DNA of 64,000 nt from Crotalaria pallida (taxonomy: Eukaryota; Streptophyta; Magnoliopsida; Fabales; Fabaceae). The position numbers and the translations under genes are program-made. The notes beneath the pieces were generated by a model that ran no database searches, had not been told where the DNA came from, and saw nothing but the letters and a program-made list of their open reading frames with translations. The DNA lies in contig CM075655.1 in NCBI GenBank assembly GCA_037953625.1, positions 71,079,501-71,143,500 of the forward strand, written 5' to 3'. Positions within the stretch are counted from its first letter, which is position 1. Every line of letters begins with the position of its first letter. Below, piece after piece: positions 20,501-31,066 of this stretch.

Positions 20501-23444
20501 AAACAAGATTCAGAACTTAAGAAAATCAATTTAAGTTTCTTGGATCATACTTTCAGTAAAACATTTTCAATCCTTTGGAAATTCAAATATAGGAAACACA
20601 TCACTTTATAAAACATTCACAATTTCACACACAAGGCTAATTATATTATTGAATTATTAACACAGAATTCCTTTTTAATCATTAAATCAATTTATTTATT
20701 TTATTCTCTAAAAACCGAAAAGAAGATCAAAACATACAACATATCATTCCAATCACACACATAGCATCATGCACATGAAAACATAATCATTTACAAGGGT
20801 CATTTCATGAGAACAATTTTCTAACTACTCTAGCATACTTAGACCGAATCATATAAATATAAACTTACAAAGATTAATGCACACATGAAACACCAAGCAA
20901 ATGAAATTATTTTCTTTTCTTTTTAGATTAAAACCGAGAGCAAAAGAAATTTAACAAATTTAAATCAAACAACAAGTTACAGCACAATCACTTCAAAGTT
21001 TCATTTTTATTTTCTTTTAAATTCAATTATTTCATGCATGTACTTTCTAAGCCTCTTAAATTCAATTAATTTCATTATGTATGCAACTTAAACAATGATC
21101 AAATATAATTTCCTACTTCTTTTCCTCATGGCCGAATGCTCACATGCAAGAATGCAAGGTCTCATTCACTTTTCCAATTACACAAAGTCACAAAAATCAA
21201 TCAGCAAGACATCAAATACATCACTCATTCACATCAGCATACATCAAATTTACCAAAGCAAGATTTAAATTAAAGAATTTCAATAAAACTTAAGTTCATT
21301 ACTTAATCTCAAATAAAAATCAAGATTACACTTTAGACTTTAAGAAATGACATGCATGCACTTAAAATCTCTAGATCTAGTCTTATCATGTACATGCATA
21401 AACTTTTTACATGACAAAAGTACAAGATTTATTTTTATTAACCATGGACGAATGGCCTAATACCAAAAATAGCACACATAAATTCAATTACTAAGGTTAA
21501 ATCATGTTCACTTCTTCAAAAATCATTTTTAAACTTGTCTCTTTAATTTTCTTCCAAAACCGTGACATGCATAAGATAAAACATGATTTTTCTACTTAAA
21601 ATTACATGCATGATTTCAAAAACTTGGATCATTAAATATATACACATAAACCAACAAAGTCATCATCAAGTTAACAAGCCAAAACCAAAGATTTCACTTA
21701 GATTATGCATTCATTCATGAAGAAATCATACAAACACATCATGGATCATTATTTAAGCAAGGAGAATTTGACATGCAAGATAAAAGATCTCAAGTCAAGC
21801 TCAAAGAATAATCTAATTTATAAAATCCTTTTCTTAAAAAAATACAATAGCTCACGGTTTTAGCAAAAATCTAACATGCAAGACCAAATAATTTTTCTTT
21901 ACCATTTATTAAACTTAGATCATAAATTGATTTGTTGAATAAACACTTAAACTCACATAGGTCATGATTTGAAACAAGAAAAATATACATGCATGAAAGA
22001 TATAGGTTAAGCTTCACAAAATTACAAACAAAACTTTTAGATCTTTAGGTTTGAGTTAGAAAATAAGTAGATCTAACAAAGAAAACATAAACCGAATCAT
22101 AAACATAAAGTCACAAATATTACAAATAATGTTTAGTCCATGAAAGTTCAAGATCATGAAAGAACAACACATAAATTTATCTTACAAGTCACAAAAACCA
22201 ACATGCAAGAAGAAAAAGAAGGGATCTACAAACTAAAAAGAAAAGGACTAAACTATTACATTCTTCTCTTGTTCTTCGGTTCTCTACCAAGATGGGTTGG
22301 TTCTTGAGGTTATTAGCACTTAGAGCTTCAAAAGAAATGGCTTGATCTAAAGTGGATCTACTTCCTCTTCTCCTAAGGCTCACGGCCTCTTCTCCTTCTC
22401 TCTTCCGCTATTTCTTTCCTATTTCTCTCTAAGGGTTGAATGAGTCCTTAGAGTGTGTTGGTGTTTGGAGGGTGGAAATGAAATGAGTTGGAATGAAATG
22501 CACCAAGGCTTACTTCTATATGTAGGCAAGCTCACAATTTCCCATTTTGGCCTTGTAAAATTCGACCTAAGCACCACTAAGGAGGACGAATTGGTCTTCC
22601 CAAAAGTTTGCATGGCCAAGGTCACCAAAGTCAAGGGAACAAAGTGAAGTGGTCTAGGTCTTAGGGGTCAACTAGGTTCAATGGATGGTTGGCTTTAGTC
22701 AAGGTTTAGTTAGCTTAGTTACTCCTTAATTCTTCCATCTAGTTGGCTTGGTTTCTACTTGGTTTCTTAGTTGCTTACTCCCTAAGTCTCTCCCACACAC
22801 ACACACGTAGAAGCACACACACATGACACACATACACTCACATGCATGCAAGGTACAAACCGTGGCAACCTCAAATGCACACACATGTCACACACATGCA
22901 TATATGATTATTATTCTTTTATTTTCTAGTCATGTTTACTTTAATTTATTAATTCATGTGCTAATGCAATTAATTTTAGGAAATCACACTCACAACCATC
23001 ACATAATGCACACACATTACATCAAACACATATCACATAGAATTCATGTCAAAACACATTACAAGACACAATTTCTTTAAAATTCGTTTTTCTTATAGTC
23101 TGAAAATAAATTTTTGTAAATCACTCCAGAAAATTATAGAAATTACATTTTCAAATTCTAGGTTTCAAAACGATCATTTTCATATAAAGATCATAATATT
23201 TTGAGTCACGGTTTAAAAGTTATGGATTTTCAAACACAACAGACCCCAAAAATCTCATTTTCCACAAAATCAACTTTTAATAAAAATCACAATTTAGCAA
23301 ATCATTTTTCATCTCAAAAAAATCATTTATTATTATTATTTTTTCTTTCTCATGAAAAATACTTTTTCTAAAAATCATCACTTCAAAGGTTCTTTTTTGT
23401 TAAAAACCGTTTACGCACGTACGGGAAAAATGCGGGGTGTTACA
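17592..23444 (-). mobile_element. Large solo LTR, 5853 bp, TSD AGCCA, inside element A pol
   Basis: Ends are a 12-bp perfect inverted repeat, TGTAACACCCCG and CGGGGTGTTACA, flanked by AGCCA on both sides (17587-17591 and 23445-23449). Removing it and one AGCCA restores the RNase H reading frame (YVDGSS-HTKGAGAGI). No gag, pol, primer-binding site or internal repeat was found, so this is a very long solo LTR rather than a full element. A CATATAGAAG promoter-like sequence on the minus strand (near 22510-22525) followed by a CT/GA-rich leader supports minus orientation. A hairpin TGGTC-CCA-GACCA is at 18548-18560. Ogre-like or Tekay-like origin cannot be decided. Confidence 0.8.
19575..19695. 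repeat. Short tandem duplication in the large solo LTR
   Basis: GCTAATGGAGGAGCAAGCTC followed by AACACTAG occurs twice, about 75 bp apart (near 19582 and 19658). Each copy contains GAGC-AA-GCTC, a small hairpin. The sequence between copies is F-rich low-complexity DNA typical of this LTR. Confidence 0.6.
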
Positions 23445-25121
23445 AGCCACACTAAGGGGGCTGGGGCCGGTATAATTCTTGAAAATTCCGAGGGCCTCAG
23501 TGTAGAATATTCTCTCAAGTTTGAGTTCCCCACCTCAAACAATCAGGCGGAATATGAGGAGGTGTTGGCCGGCTTGCGGATGGCCCATCAAATGGGGGCT
23601 TCAAAAATCGAAGTTTTCAGTGACTCTCAGTTAGTTGTATCCCAGGTCAACGAGGAGTTTCAGGCTAAATAACCAATTCTCCAAAAATACCTGGAACAAG
23701 TCAAAACCCTTTCAGACCTTTTTTCACAATTTTCCATCACTCATATCCCCAAAGCCTCCAATGGGCGAGCTGACATCCTATCCAAGCTCGCCAGCACCAA
23801 AGGCCCTGAAAACAACAAAAGTCTAGTTCAAGAAACTGTCCATCAGCCGAGCGTGGTTCTGGCAATATCTTTAACCACCAACTAGATGGACCCCATCAAG
23901 CAAAATCTTAAATACCAAGTTTTGTCGACCGACCCTTCTCAAGGAAAGAAGATACTCAAGCAAGCTGCCCAGTATGCCATGATTGGTGACACCTTGTATA
24001 AACGGGGAATGGACTCCCCTATGCTAAAGTGTCTAGACCCTGCTGAGGATGATCTAGTGTTGGCCGAGGTTCATGAAGGAATCTCGAGCCATCATGTAGG
24101 TGCAAAAGCTCTAGCCCGAAAAGTACTCCGAGCAGGCTATTATTGACCCACTCTTCTAAGCGATGCTTCAGAACATGTCAAAAGGTGTAAATCCTGTCAA
24201 TTCCACGGAAAGGTCTTCCAACGACCCCCGACGGAGCTCCACTCAATGATTGCACCATGGACCTTCTATCAGTGGGGCATGGACATCATCAGGAAATTCA
24301 AAACAGCTCCGGGACAACTAAAGTTCGTTGTGGTCGCGGTGGATTACTTCACAAAATGGGTTAAAGCCGAGGCTTTGGCCACAATCTCTTCAGCTAAAAT
24401 CCTAAAATTCTTCCTCAAACAAGTCATCGCTCGCTTCGGCGTCCCGCACACTCTCGTAACCGACAATGGCACACAATTTACTGCCAAGGTTTTCCAAGAG
24501 TTGGTCGACCACTTTTATATCACCCACCATTTTTCATCGGTCGAGCACCCGCAGACGAACGGACAGTCTGAAGCAGTGAATAAAATCATCATCGATGGGG
24601 TGAAGAAAAGATTGTTGGAAGTCAAGGGGTCATGGGCTGACCTCCTTCCAGAGGTACTATGGTCAATTCGAACGACCATACACACCTCGACAGGAGAAAC
24701 CCCATTTCGACTTACCTACGGTTGTGAGGCTGTGTTACCTATTGAAACTCGGATTCCCACCTTCCGAGTATTCGAACGTCCAGTTGAGGTGAATGATGGT
24801 TTGTTAAAGGAAGAGTTAACTCTCATCGATGAGATCCGATCTCTTGCGGCTGACCGAGAGAAAAAGGCAAAAGAAAGGCAATCCCGAGAATATTACAAGT
24901 GGGTGGTTCCAAGAAGCTTCTTCGCGGTAGGAGATCTGGTCCTCAGACGAGCCGACATCGGCTTGAAAAATTCAAAAGAAAGAAAATTGGCAAGGAATTG
25001 GGAAGGCCCCTACAGGGTCGTCTCGAAAATAGGGTCCGGGGCGTACAGGTTGGAAACACTGACAAAGCAGCCACTAAACAACTCCTGGAATGCCACCAAG
25101 CTCAAACCCTACTATAGCTAA
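23445..25121 (+). pseudogene. pol: Second RNase H (rest) and integrase of element A, three stops
   Basis: One continuous frame with three in-frame stops (23670-23672 TAA, 23883-23885 TAG, 24144-24146 TGA). It resumes the archaeal-type RNase H after the solo LTR: GAGAGIILENSEGLSVEYSL, NNQAEYEEVLAGLRMA and FSDSQLVVSQV. Integrase follows: an HHCC zinc domain (H..H near 24070-24090, CKSC near 24190), then the catalytic core with GMDIIRKF, VTDNGTQF and NGQSEAVNK, where the second Asp and the Glu are 35 residues apart (DD35E). The C-terminal GPYRVVSKIGSGAYRL region ends at a normal stop. Two stops lie where Trp is expected (TGG to TAG or TGA), as after cytosine deamination. Confidence 0.93.
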
Positions 25122-25689
25122 TTGGAATCCCACAACAACTCCTGCAAAGTTTCAACCCTGATTTTAAAATTCTGTTGTTTAAATTCCATGTCATTTATTT
25201 TAGCGTTTTTATGTTTATGTTGTATTTGACTTCTGTTGTTTACCAGCAGATCAAAAGAATCTAATGGAAATTCCCTTTCAGTTTCACATCCTTTTATCTT
25301 TTCACTGTTAACGCACTAGCCATTTCTTCTCGGCTCGCCACCGAGTCGAACTTAGGCGTTTATACATGCCCTTTCAACTGGGACTTATAAACTAACAATA
25401 ACAAGTGCTTTTAGAGATGCCCGGCCAAAAACTTACACAGTTTCCACAAGCCGAGGATCGAGGATCCCACCTTGGCCAAAGGTAGGAGATCCGAGATCTC
25501 GATAACAGTTCATAACAAGATAAACAACAAAAACCGAAGATCGTGCAAAGATAAGGAGAATACTTCATAAACAACAAAAATCAAAAACCAAGTTATGATC
25601 AGACCGATCACATTACAGTATTCAATACTTCATCAAACAACGAAAAATAAAAACACAATAGTAGCAAAGAGAAATACATCATAAAAGAT
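25122..25689. other. Element A spacer between pol and antisense ORF
   Basis: About 570 bp with no coding signal. It contains a phrase (CCGAGGATCGAGGATCCCAC, near 25451) that recurs in altered form twice in element B (near 34230 and 34470), showing that the non-coding 3' regions of A and B are related. Confidence 0.6.
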
Positions 25690-28170
25690 CTAATCTTCAT
25701 CCTCGGAAAGTGCAATGGTTGACCCATCAAAATCAGCTTCATCTTCATTTTCCAAGTCCAAGGGGTTGGGGAGATTCGGCATTGATAAGTCCACCTCCCT
25801 ATCCTCATGTGCGTAGTCAATGATACGACCACCATCAACTCCAAAGTTTGGACTTGCCCCCACAACTCGGATTCCCGGATTCATAAGGGACAGTTGTTTA
25901 ACAGCATTGACAAAAGAATCATTAACTGCATGGTCCCAGCTGAAGTGATTCTGCTTGGCCACAACTTTATGTTTCAAAGCTTTCCGACGAGCCTTCACCA
26001 ATTCTCCCTGCAACCGACCCACCTCATTTTCAGAATTTGCTAACCGACTGTGAATACCCTCTAGCTCGGTAACTTTTTGTCGGGCTTCAGCCAGTTTCTC
26101 TTGGGCAGTTTGCAACAACCTCCCTTTCTCAGCATCCCTTCCAGCAGCATCCTCTAAAGCCTTTTGAGCAGTCTCCCGAGCTTTCTCAGATGCTTCGAGT
26201 TTTTTCTGCAGCTCGGTATTGGCCTCTGTCATAGCATGGAGATTTGCTTCATTCTCCTTAATTTGAGTTAACAAATTTTGAGCTTGAGTGGCAGCAGCTC
26301 TCCTCTTCTCCTTCTCAGTTGCCGAAAGAGTTGCGCTAATCTCTTCGGCATTCTTGCTAATGTGAAACATATAGCTTGCAGCCCTTAACATATTTTTGCC
26401 CAATAAATCACAGTGACATTTCAAAGTATTGGCTGATTGGTCCGACAATCTTTTCTCATCATTTGAAGTGTAAATCAAATCAACAAATTTCTCCCTCAGC
26501 TTCCGAGCCCAAACGGTCTCCTCCCCGGGGTCCGAAACGTCAAACCACTAATTACTTCTTTGCAATGGTTTCAGCAGTTCAACAGCTTTCCCCTTTCCCT
26601 TGTCCACTCTAGCCCTTTTTGACTATGGCATTTGATCTTCTTCTTACTCCCCTTCCGTATGAACAATAGGGATTCCGAAAGCAACTCCCACCTCACGAAC
26701 TGACGGTGGTCGGACATCCTGCATCACTTCAACCTCAGAAGGTGCTGCCTCGGCCATCGTCATAGACTGGGTAGCCTCCAAGGAAACAACCTTACTCGGA
26801 GACCCATCCACCTTCTCCCCCGCCCTAGCCCTGGAAAGCTCCCTCATGCGAGCAACAACTTTGTTCTCTCTTGCCATCCTAACTGCAAAAGATAGTATGC
26901 AAGTTTAAAAAAAATGTTATATACCAAGCTCGGCTTTCACAAGCTCTTGTGGGAAAATAATGATATTCCTAATATCAACTTGACCATTGGCTTTAAGATA
27001 CTTGTAGAAGGTATCGCAAGTATGCCTATCGTCATCCGTCAACTCCTTATCACGATGATACTGGTAAAGCTTTGGGTGTCTGTTGAAGAAACCAGGCGAC
27101 CAAGATAGGGGAAACCGAGGATTACCATTTTCCAAAAACCAACATTCTCCCTCTCCGACGAATTGATACTTGAAGAATAGTTGTTTGAAAGTTTTCCACG
27201 AGTCAGTGAATTTGGCGAAGAGGGCGTGGTCGTTACGCGCCTTCAACGAGACCCACAACCTTTTGGTCGACCCCTTCTCAAAAATGTTTATTTGCGGTAT
27301 GTACAACCATAGAAACGCTCGGAGCGAGCACGTCAGCCCACGAGCTGTGCAAAATTTTTGAAACGCTCGGACAAAGCCCCACCCGCTGGGATGTAGTTGA
27401 GTGGGGGCCAAGCGTAATTGCTGCAATAGAGCCATCTCCAAATCAGTAAAGGGCATCTTAACGCCCAACCTTATCACGACTTCCTCATACATGAAAAACT
27501 CTTTACGATTCCCTTCAATTGCCGTGCACACCCGATCATTAGCTGACGGAGCACTAATTGTATAAGATGTTCCAGCCTCGTCCGTCGGACAGGGGAGTAT
27601 GTGAGCTCGAATATGACTGAGATTGCTATTGACTAAGGTTGACTTTGTGCCGAGCACCTCCAAATCAACCCAATCATACGCTCCAGCATTGGGTGGCAAA
27701 ATAAATTCGTGAGGATGTGTGACGCACCAACGAACCATACCTAGGGAAAGGGAAGACTCGGCATCAGAATCTATAAAATTATAATCTACAGAAACCCTAA
27801 CCCTAGGTCGGTTGGTCCTATAGCCGAGCCTACTACACCTCCCCCTAACCTTTACGGTTTTCCCGCAAAAAGGCCTCTCCCAAGGACGATTCGTGGCGGA
27901 GCGCTTTGAGGTGCGAAACGCTACTTGCGCCCGCTCCTCCGCCGCACGATAAGCTAACTTTCTACTTTCCTCGTCTGTGGAATTTTGGGGATAATCTACC
28001 AATAACGGTGTCTCCACCGTAGGATCCGCCATACAATGGCGGAAGGGTGAAGGGAGAAAATCCAATATCTCCAAGTCAGAGGAAGAGGATGATGATGAAG
28101 AAGAGGAAGAATCCTCAATATCACTCAAACCTAAAATTTTAGACCACTTTTCATACCATTCATTATCCAT
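25690..28170 (-). pseudogene. Antisense ORF of Tat element (Transposase_28-like), broken
   Basis: On the minus strand a coding region starts at ATG 28168-28170 (MDNEWYEKWSKILGLSDIED, then a Ser run) and continues to 26917. It holds a region like the 'putative gypsy-type transposon' domain: EEVVIRLGVKMPFTDLEMAL, LHPSGWGFVRAFQKFC, TKRLWVSLKARNDHALF. It continues as MARENKVVARMRELSRARAG (26877-26644) and then a long coiled coil (26478-25690; EEISATLSATEKEKRRAAAT, ELQKKLEASEKARETAQKAL) ending in an acidic tail. The first joint could be a very short intron (GTATAT to TTTGCAG, 42 nt, unusually short). Before the coiled coil there is a TAG in LKPLQRSN-stop-WFDVSD. Such antisense ORFs are known in Tat elements; the role is unknown. 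Confidence 0.8.
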
Positions 28171-28182
28171 GATTAAATAAAA

Positions 28183-28272
28183 AACCCAGAAACAAAACCC
28201 AGAAACAAAACCCAGAAACGAAACCCAGAAACAAAACCCAGAAACAAAACCCAGAAGCAAAACCCAGAAAAA
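28183..28272. repeat. 12-bp tandem repeat AAACCCAGAAAC
   Basis: About seven copies of a 12-bp unit (AAACCCAGAAAC with single-base variants) just upstream of the antisense ORF start. It would be in its 5' leader. Simple repeat growth is the likely explanation. Confidence 0.85.
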
Positions 28273-28883
28273 GAACTCCCAAAAAGAAATGCAGAACCTT
28301 AGAACCCAGAACAAATAATGCAACAAGAAAGGATCAAAATACCTGAAACTAGAAGACTGGCACGAACAAACTGGAGTAACAAGACAGAAGCCAAATAACT
28401 TCAAGAGGGAATGGCAGAGAAAACGCAAGGAAGAGAACTTTGGAATCCAAAGAACCAAAGAGGAAAGTCGTAGGAGGAGGAAGAATGTCAGAGGCACAAG
28501 CTTTTGGAGGAAAGTGAGAAAAAGGAAGTGGAAGGGGCAGTTGAAGTTCAAAAAGGAACTTCCCCCCACGTTTTGAGCATTTGGGCCTGTTTGCAAAAGG
28601 CCCAAAGCCTGCATTGAGCCACGAAAAGGGGCACGTGGCGAGCAATCAGTGGACGGAAACATTTAAAAAACCCGAAAGCCAGCATGCATAATAATGACAC
28701 ATCTGACACAAGCAACACGTGTCAATAAAAGGACACCCAAACGTCCTTTCGAACAAACGAAGGGACAGCTAAGCACAACGGGTCACCTAAAGGTCATTGC
28801 CTTATTTCCACCATGATACTCGACTCCTCGAACAAACGATAATGGAAAACTCTCAGCTCGGCTCAAGACTCAAAAAGTCTTAC

Positions 28884-28899
28884 CGAGCTAGGGGGCTTA
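28884..28899 (+). other. Element A polypurine tract
   Basis: CGAGCTAGGGGGCTTA directly abuts the 3' LTR. Element B has CGAGCTGGGGGGCTTA in the same place (36730-36745), differing at one base. It primes plus-strand DNA synthesis. Confidence 0.85.
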
Positions 28900-29420
28900 T
28901 GTGGTAGACCGACCCTCGGCCTACCCTCTAAGTACTCGGCCGACCAGATTTATCTATCTGACAGGTCATGCCTATCCAGGCCGAGCGCTTGTCCTAGGAC
29001 CCACCCCAGCGACCTATGACCGACCATATGGGCCTTGCCCCCTAAAGAGTCCGAGATAGGGGCGCGTGAGCCTAACTTGCCAACAGGGATAAGATCTCCC
29101 AATACAGGATAAGGATGAATGACTCATCCCTTATCCTAAATGGGACACGTTAGTAGCCTTGCTGGACCTCCATACAGGCCCACAAGGTACAATGCCACCC
29201 CTATAAATAGCTGTCTCCAGCAAGGGGCTCTGGTACGTTCTCTTTCTCCCTAATTGCACATTTGCACACACCAGTGATTAGGGAAACCCTAGCTGTCCCA
29301 ACTGGACTTCTAGCATACCTAAGAAATCATATACTAACATCAGACTACTCTCTACCTCACTGGTCTCTCAATACCTTTGAGCTAGGGATACATCTGGAAC
29401 ACAGTGTCCTAGACACTTCA
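28900..29420 (+). mobile_element. Element A 3' LTR
   Basis: 521 bp, about 98% identical by eye to the 5' LTR. It is followed by the target duplication GATTG (29421-29425). Confidence 0.95.
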
Positions 29421-29425
29421 GATTG

Positions 29426-29485
29426 ACATATGTAGATGATATGCTTCTTGCTATGGAATTAGCTAAGGTAAGACATATGATGATA
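29426..29485 (+). pseudogene. Possible copia reverse-transcriptase trace
   Basis: Immediately right of element A the frame reads TYVDDMLLAMELAKVRHM, which resembles the YVDDM catalytic motif of Ty1/copia RT. Across the empty target site the same frame continues left with a stop (VF-stop-L). It is about 20 codons only, so chance is possible. If real, element A inserted into an old copia RT. Confidence 0.35.
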
Positions 29486-30562
29486 TGAACAAAGAGAAGA
29501 GTGCATGCAATCAGCTTAATTGAGCAATTTTTGAATAAGCACTTATTTATGATAGCTTATAACCTTCCTATAAGCTTTTCTTAGCTTATCATTTTGAAAT
29601 AAATTAAAAAGAATTTAGTCATGAGCTATTTTTTTTAACCTTTTCCAAATATCTATTATATTAGTGGTTAATGGTTAGTATATGACAAGATAAACCCAAA
29701 AACATTTTTTATAAGCTCTTTAAAATTGTCCCGTTAATCGTAATTTAGAGATAAATTATCTTGCATATGATTACATGCATTGGCTTTGATGCACCAGAAA
29801 AAAATTGGTGCAACCATGTGCTATTGCAAATTTGGGGAATGCGGTAATCAACTACTGGGTACTCACTGTTTCATTTTTTTTTAAAATTTATTTATGATGA
29901 AAGGCCGCTGACCGCTGAATTTTTATTTTTTATACTCCGCAAACTTTTTCATTTTACACTTAAGCCTCATTCTCTTCACTCAATTAAGAGCTCAATTTAG
30001 ACTCATCATTTTAGTGTTAATAATTTTGGAACTAGAATTATTTAATTAGTTGATCCTAATACCTTGGCTTTCTGCCATATCTGCTTAACATACTGTGAAT
30101 TTCAAATTGACTCAAGCAAGTACAAAACATGAAGAAGGTCCGGTTTTGGTCTCTTGTTCCTAAGAAAAGCCATAGAGTGAAGGTTGTTAATGTAATTTCA
30201 ATTTTCAAAGAGGGTGGTGGGAGAAGCAAAGAAGGGCGCAATAATAATTCAATATACATAGAAACGATTTATTATGAAGCTATGTTCACCAAATTTCTAT
30301 CATCACCATTGTTGGTTTTTAGTGGAAGATAAAGATAATAGTTGAATGGATGGATATGGGAGGAGATATATTAGCACATGAAATGTAACAAATTTTAGAT
30401 TGAATAGTATTTGGAGGAATATTTTGGTGGGATGAAGGGCATGCACTTGATACATGGTATTGTTCTCTCAGATTACCCTTTATTAGACCACTGCACCTTG
30501 CAATAGCTTCCTAGTTTCCTATTTATAGGAGATGTAGTAGGTGGAAGAAACTTCTAGTGATT
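29486..30562. other. Non-coding stretch between elements A and B
   Basis: AT-rich. 29520-29760 has several ATAAGC / GCTTAT phrases, like worn hAT-type MITEs, but ends were not found. A short open frame lies at 30129-30332. CCTATTTATAGGAG (30519-30532) looks like an LTR TATA region cut by element B. Confidence 0.4.
30129..30332 (+). CDS. Small hypothetical ORF, 67 aa
   Basis: ATG at 30129, basic protein starting MKKVRFWSLVPKKSHRVKVV with a Gly/Arg/Asn-rich middle. No signal peptide, membrane segment or known motif is visible. The length and composition are compatible with chance in this AT-rich stretch. I list it because it is the only frame in the inter-element gap with even codon usage. Confidence 0.15.
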   Translation: MKKVRFWSLVPKKSHRVKVVNVISIFKEGGGRSKEGRNNNSIYIETIYYEAMFTKFLSSPLLVFSGR

Positions 30563-30567
30563 TCTAT

Positions 30568-31046
30568 TGTAGTGGACCGGACCTCGGCTCAACCCTTAAG
30601 GGGCTCCGCCGACCACACACCACCATCAAGGCACCTCGGCCACCACGTACCGAGTACACCACGAGCGCCTCGCCTTATCAGTCTCGGACCGGGAAGGGCC
30701 TCCAATGCCGAGGACCCGAGCACCGAGCCCGAATAGCCCTTATGACTCGAAGGATAAGGATAAGCTCTCTAGTACAGGATAAGGATGAATATAATGACTT
30801 ATCCTTCTTATCCTCTAAGAGCCTCGTCAGCCCTACTGGGCCAAACAGGTCCATAAGGTACCACAACACCTGTCCTCCTATAAAGACACCCCTTACACAA
30901 GGGCTAAGGTACATTCTCTCTAACCTAAGAACTACGTGCGGCTTGATTCCCTTTTCACTGGGGATACGTAGGACCGGGGTCACTCTCGTCAGCTGCAACA
31001 ACCCCCAAAACACATCGTGGTGTATCCCTAACAATGGATCATCACA
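30568..31046 (+). mobile_element. Element B 5' LTR
   Basis: 479 bp. A hairpin (30776-30814, arms near AGGATAAGGATGA and TATCCTTCTTATCCT) precedes the TATA box CCTATAAAG (30877-30885), the same order as in element A. Confidence 0.9.
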
Positions 31047-31047
31047 T

Positions 31048-31065
31048 TGGCGCCGTCTGTGGGGA
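31048..31065 (+). other. Element B primer-binding site
   Basis: TGGCGCCGTCTGTGGGGA begins two bases after the LTR, differing at one position from element A's site. The same primer tRNA is implied. Confidence 0.8.
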
Positions 31066-31066
31066 A

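Larger units (their letters stand above)
13478..29420 (+). mobile_element. Element A: Tat-lineage Ty3/gypsy LTR retrotransposon, 15.9 kb, TSD GATTG
   Basis: Two 521-bp LTRs (13478-13998 and 28900-29420), each starting TGTGGTAGACC and ending CA, are flanked by a perfect GATTG duplication (13473-13477 and 29421-29425). Between them, in order: primer-binding site, gag, protease, RT-RNase H, a second RNase H, integrase, an antisense ORF and a polypurine tract. A second (archaeal-type) RNase H before integrase plus an antisense ORF after pol are hallmarks of the Tat clade. By eye the LTRs differ at about 9 of 521 positions. A 5853-bp solo LTR at 17592-23444 interrupts pol. Stops, frameshifts and a gag deletion make it non-functional. 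Confidence 0.95.

Noticed and set aside
28171..28662. N-terminal extension of the antisense ORF upstream of the ATG at 28170
   Set aside because: It reads through a 12-bp tandem repeat and hydrophobic low-complexity sequence. The domain-like part starts at MDNEWYEK.
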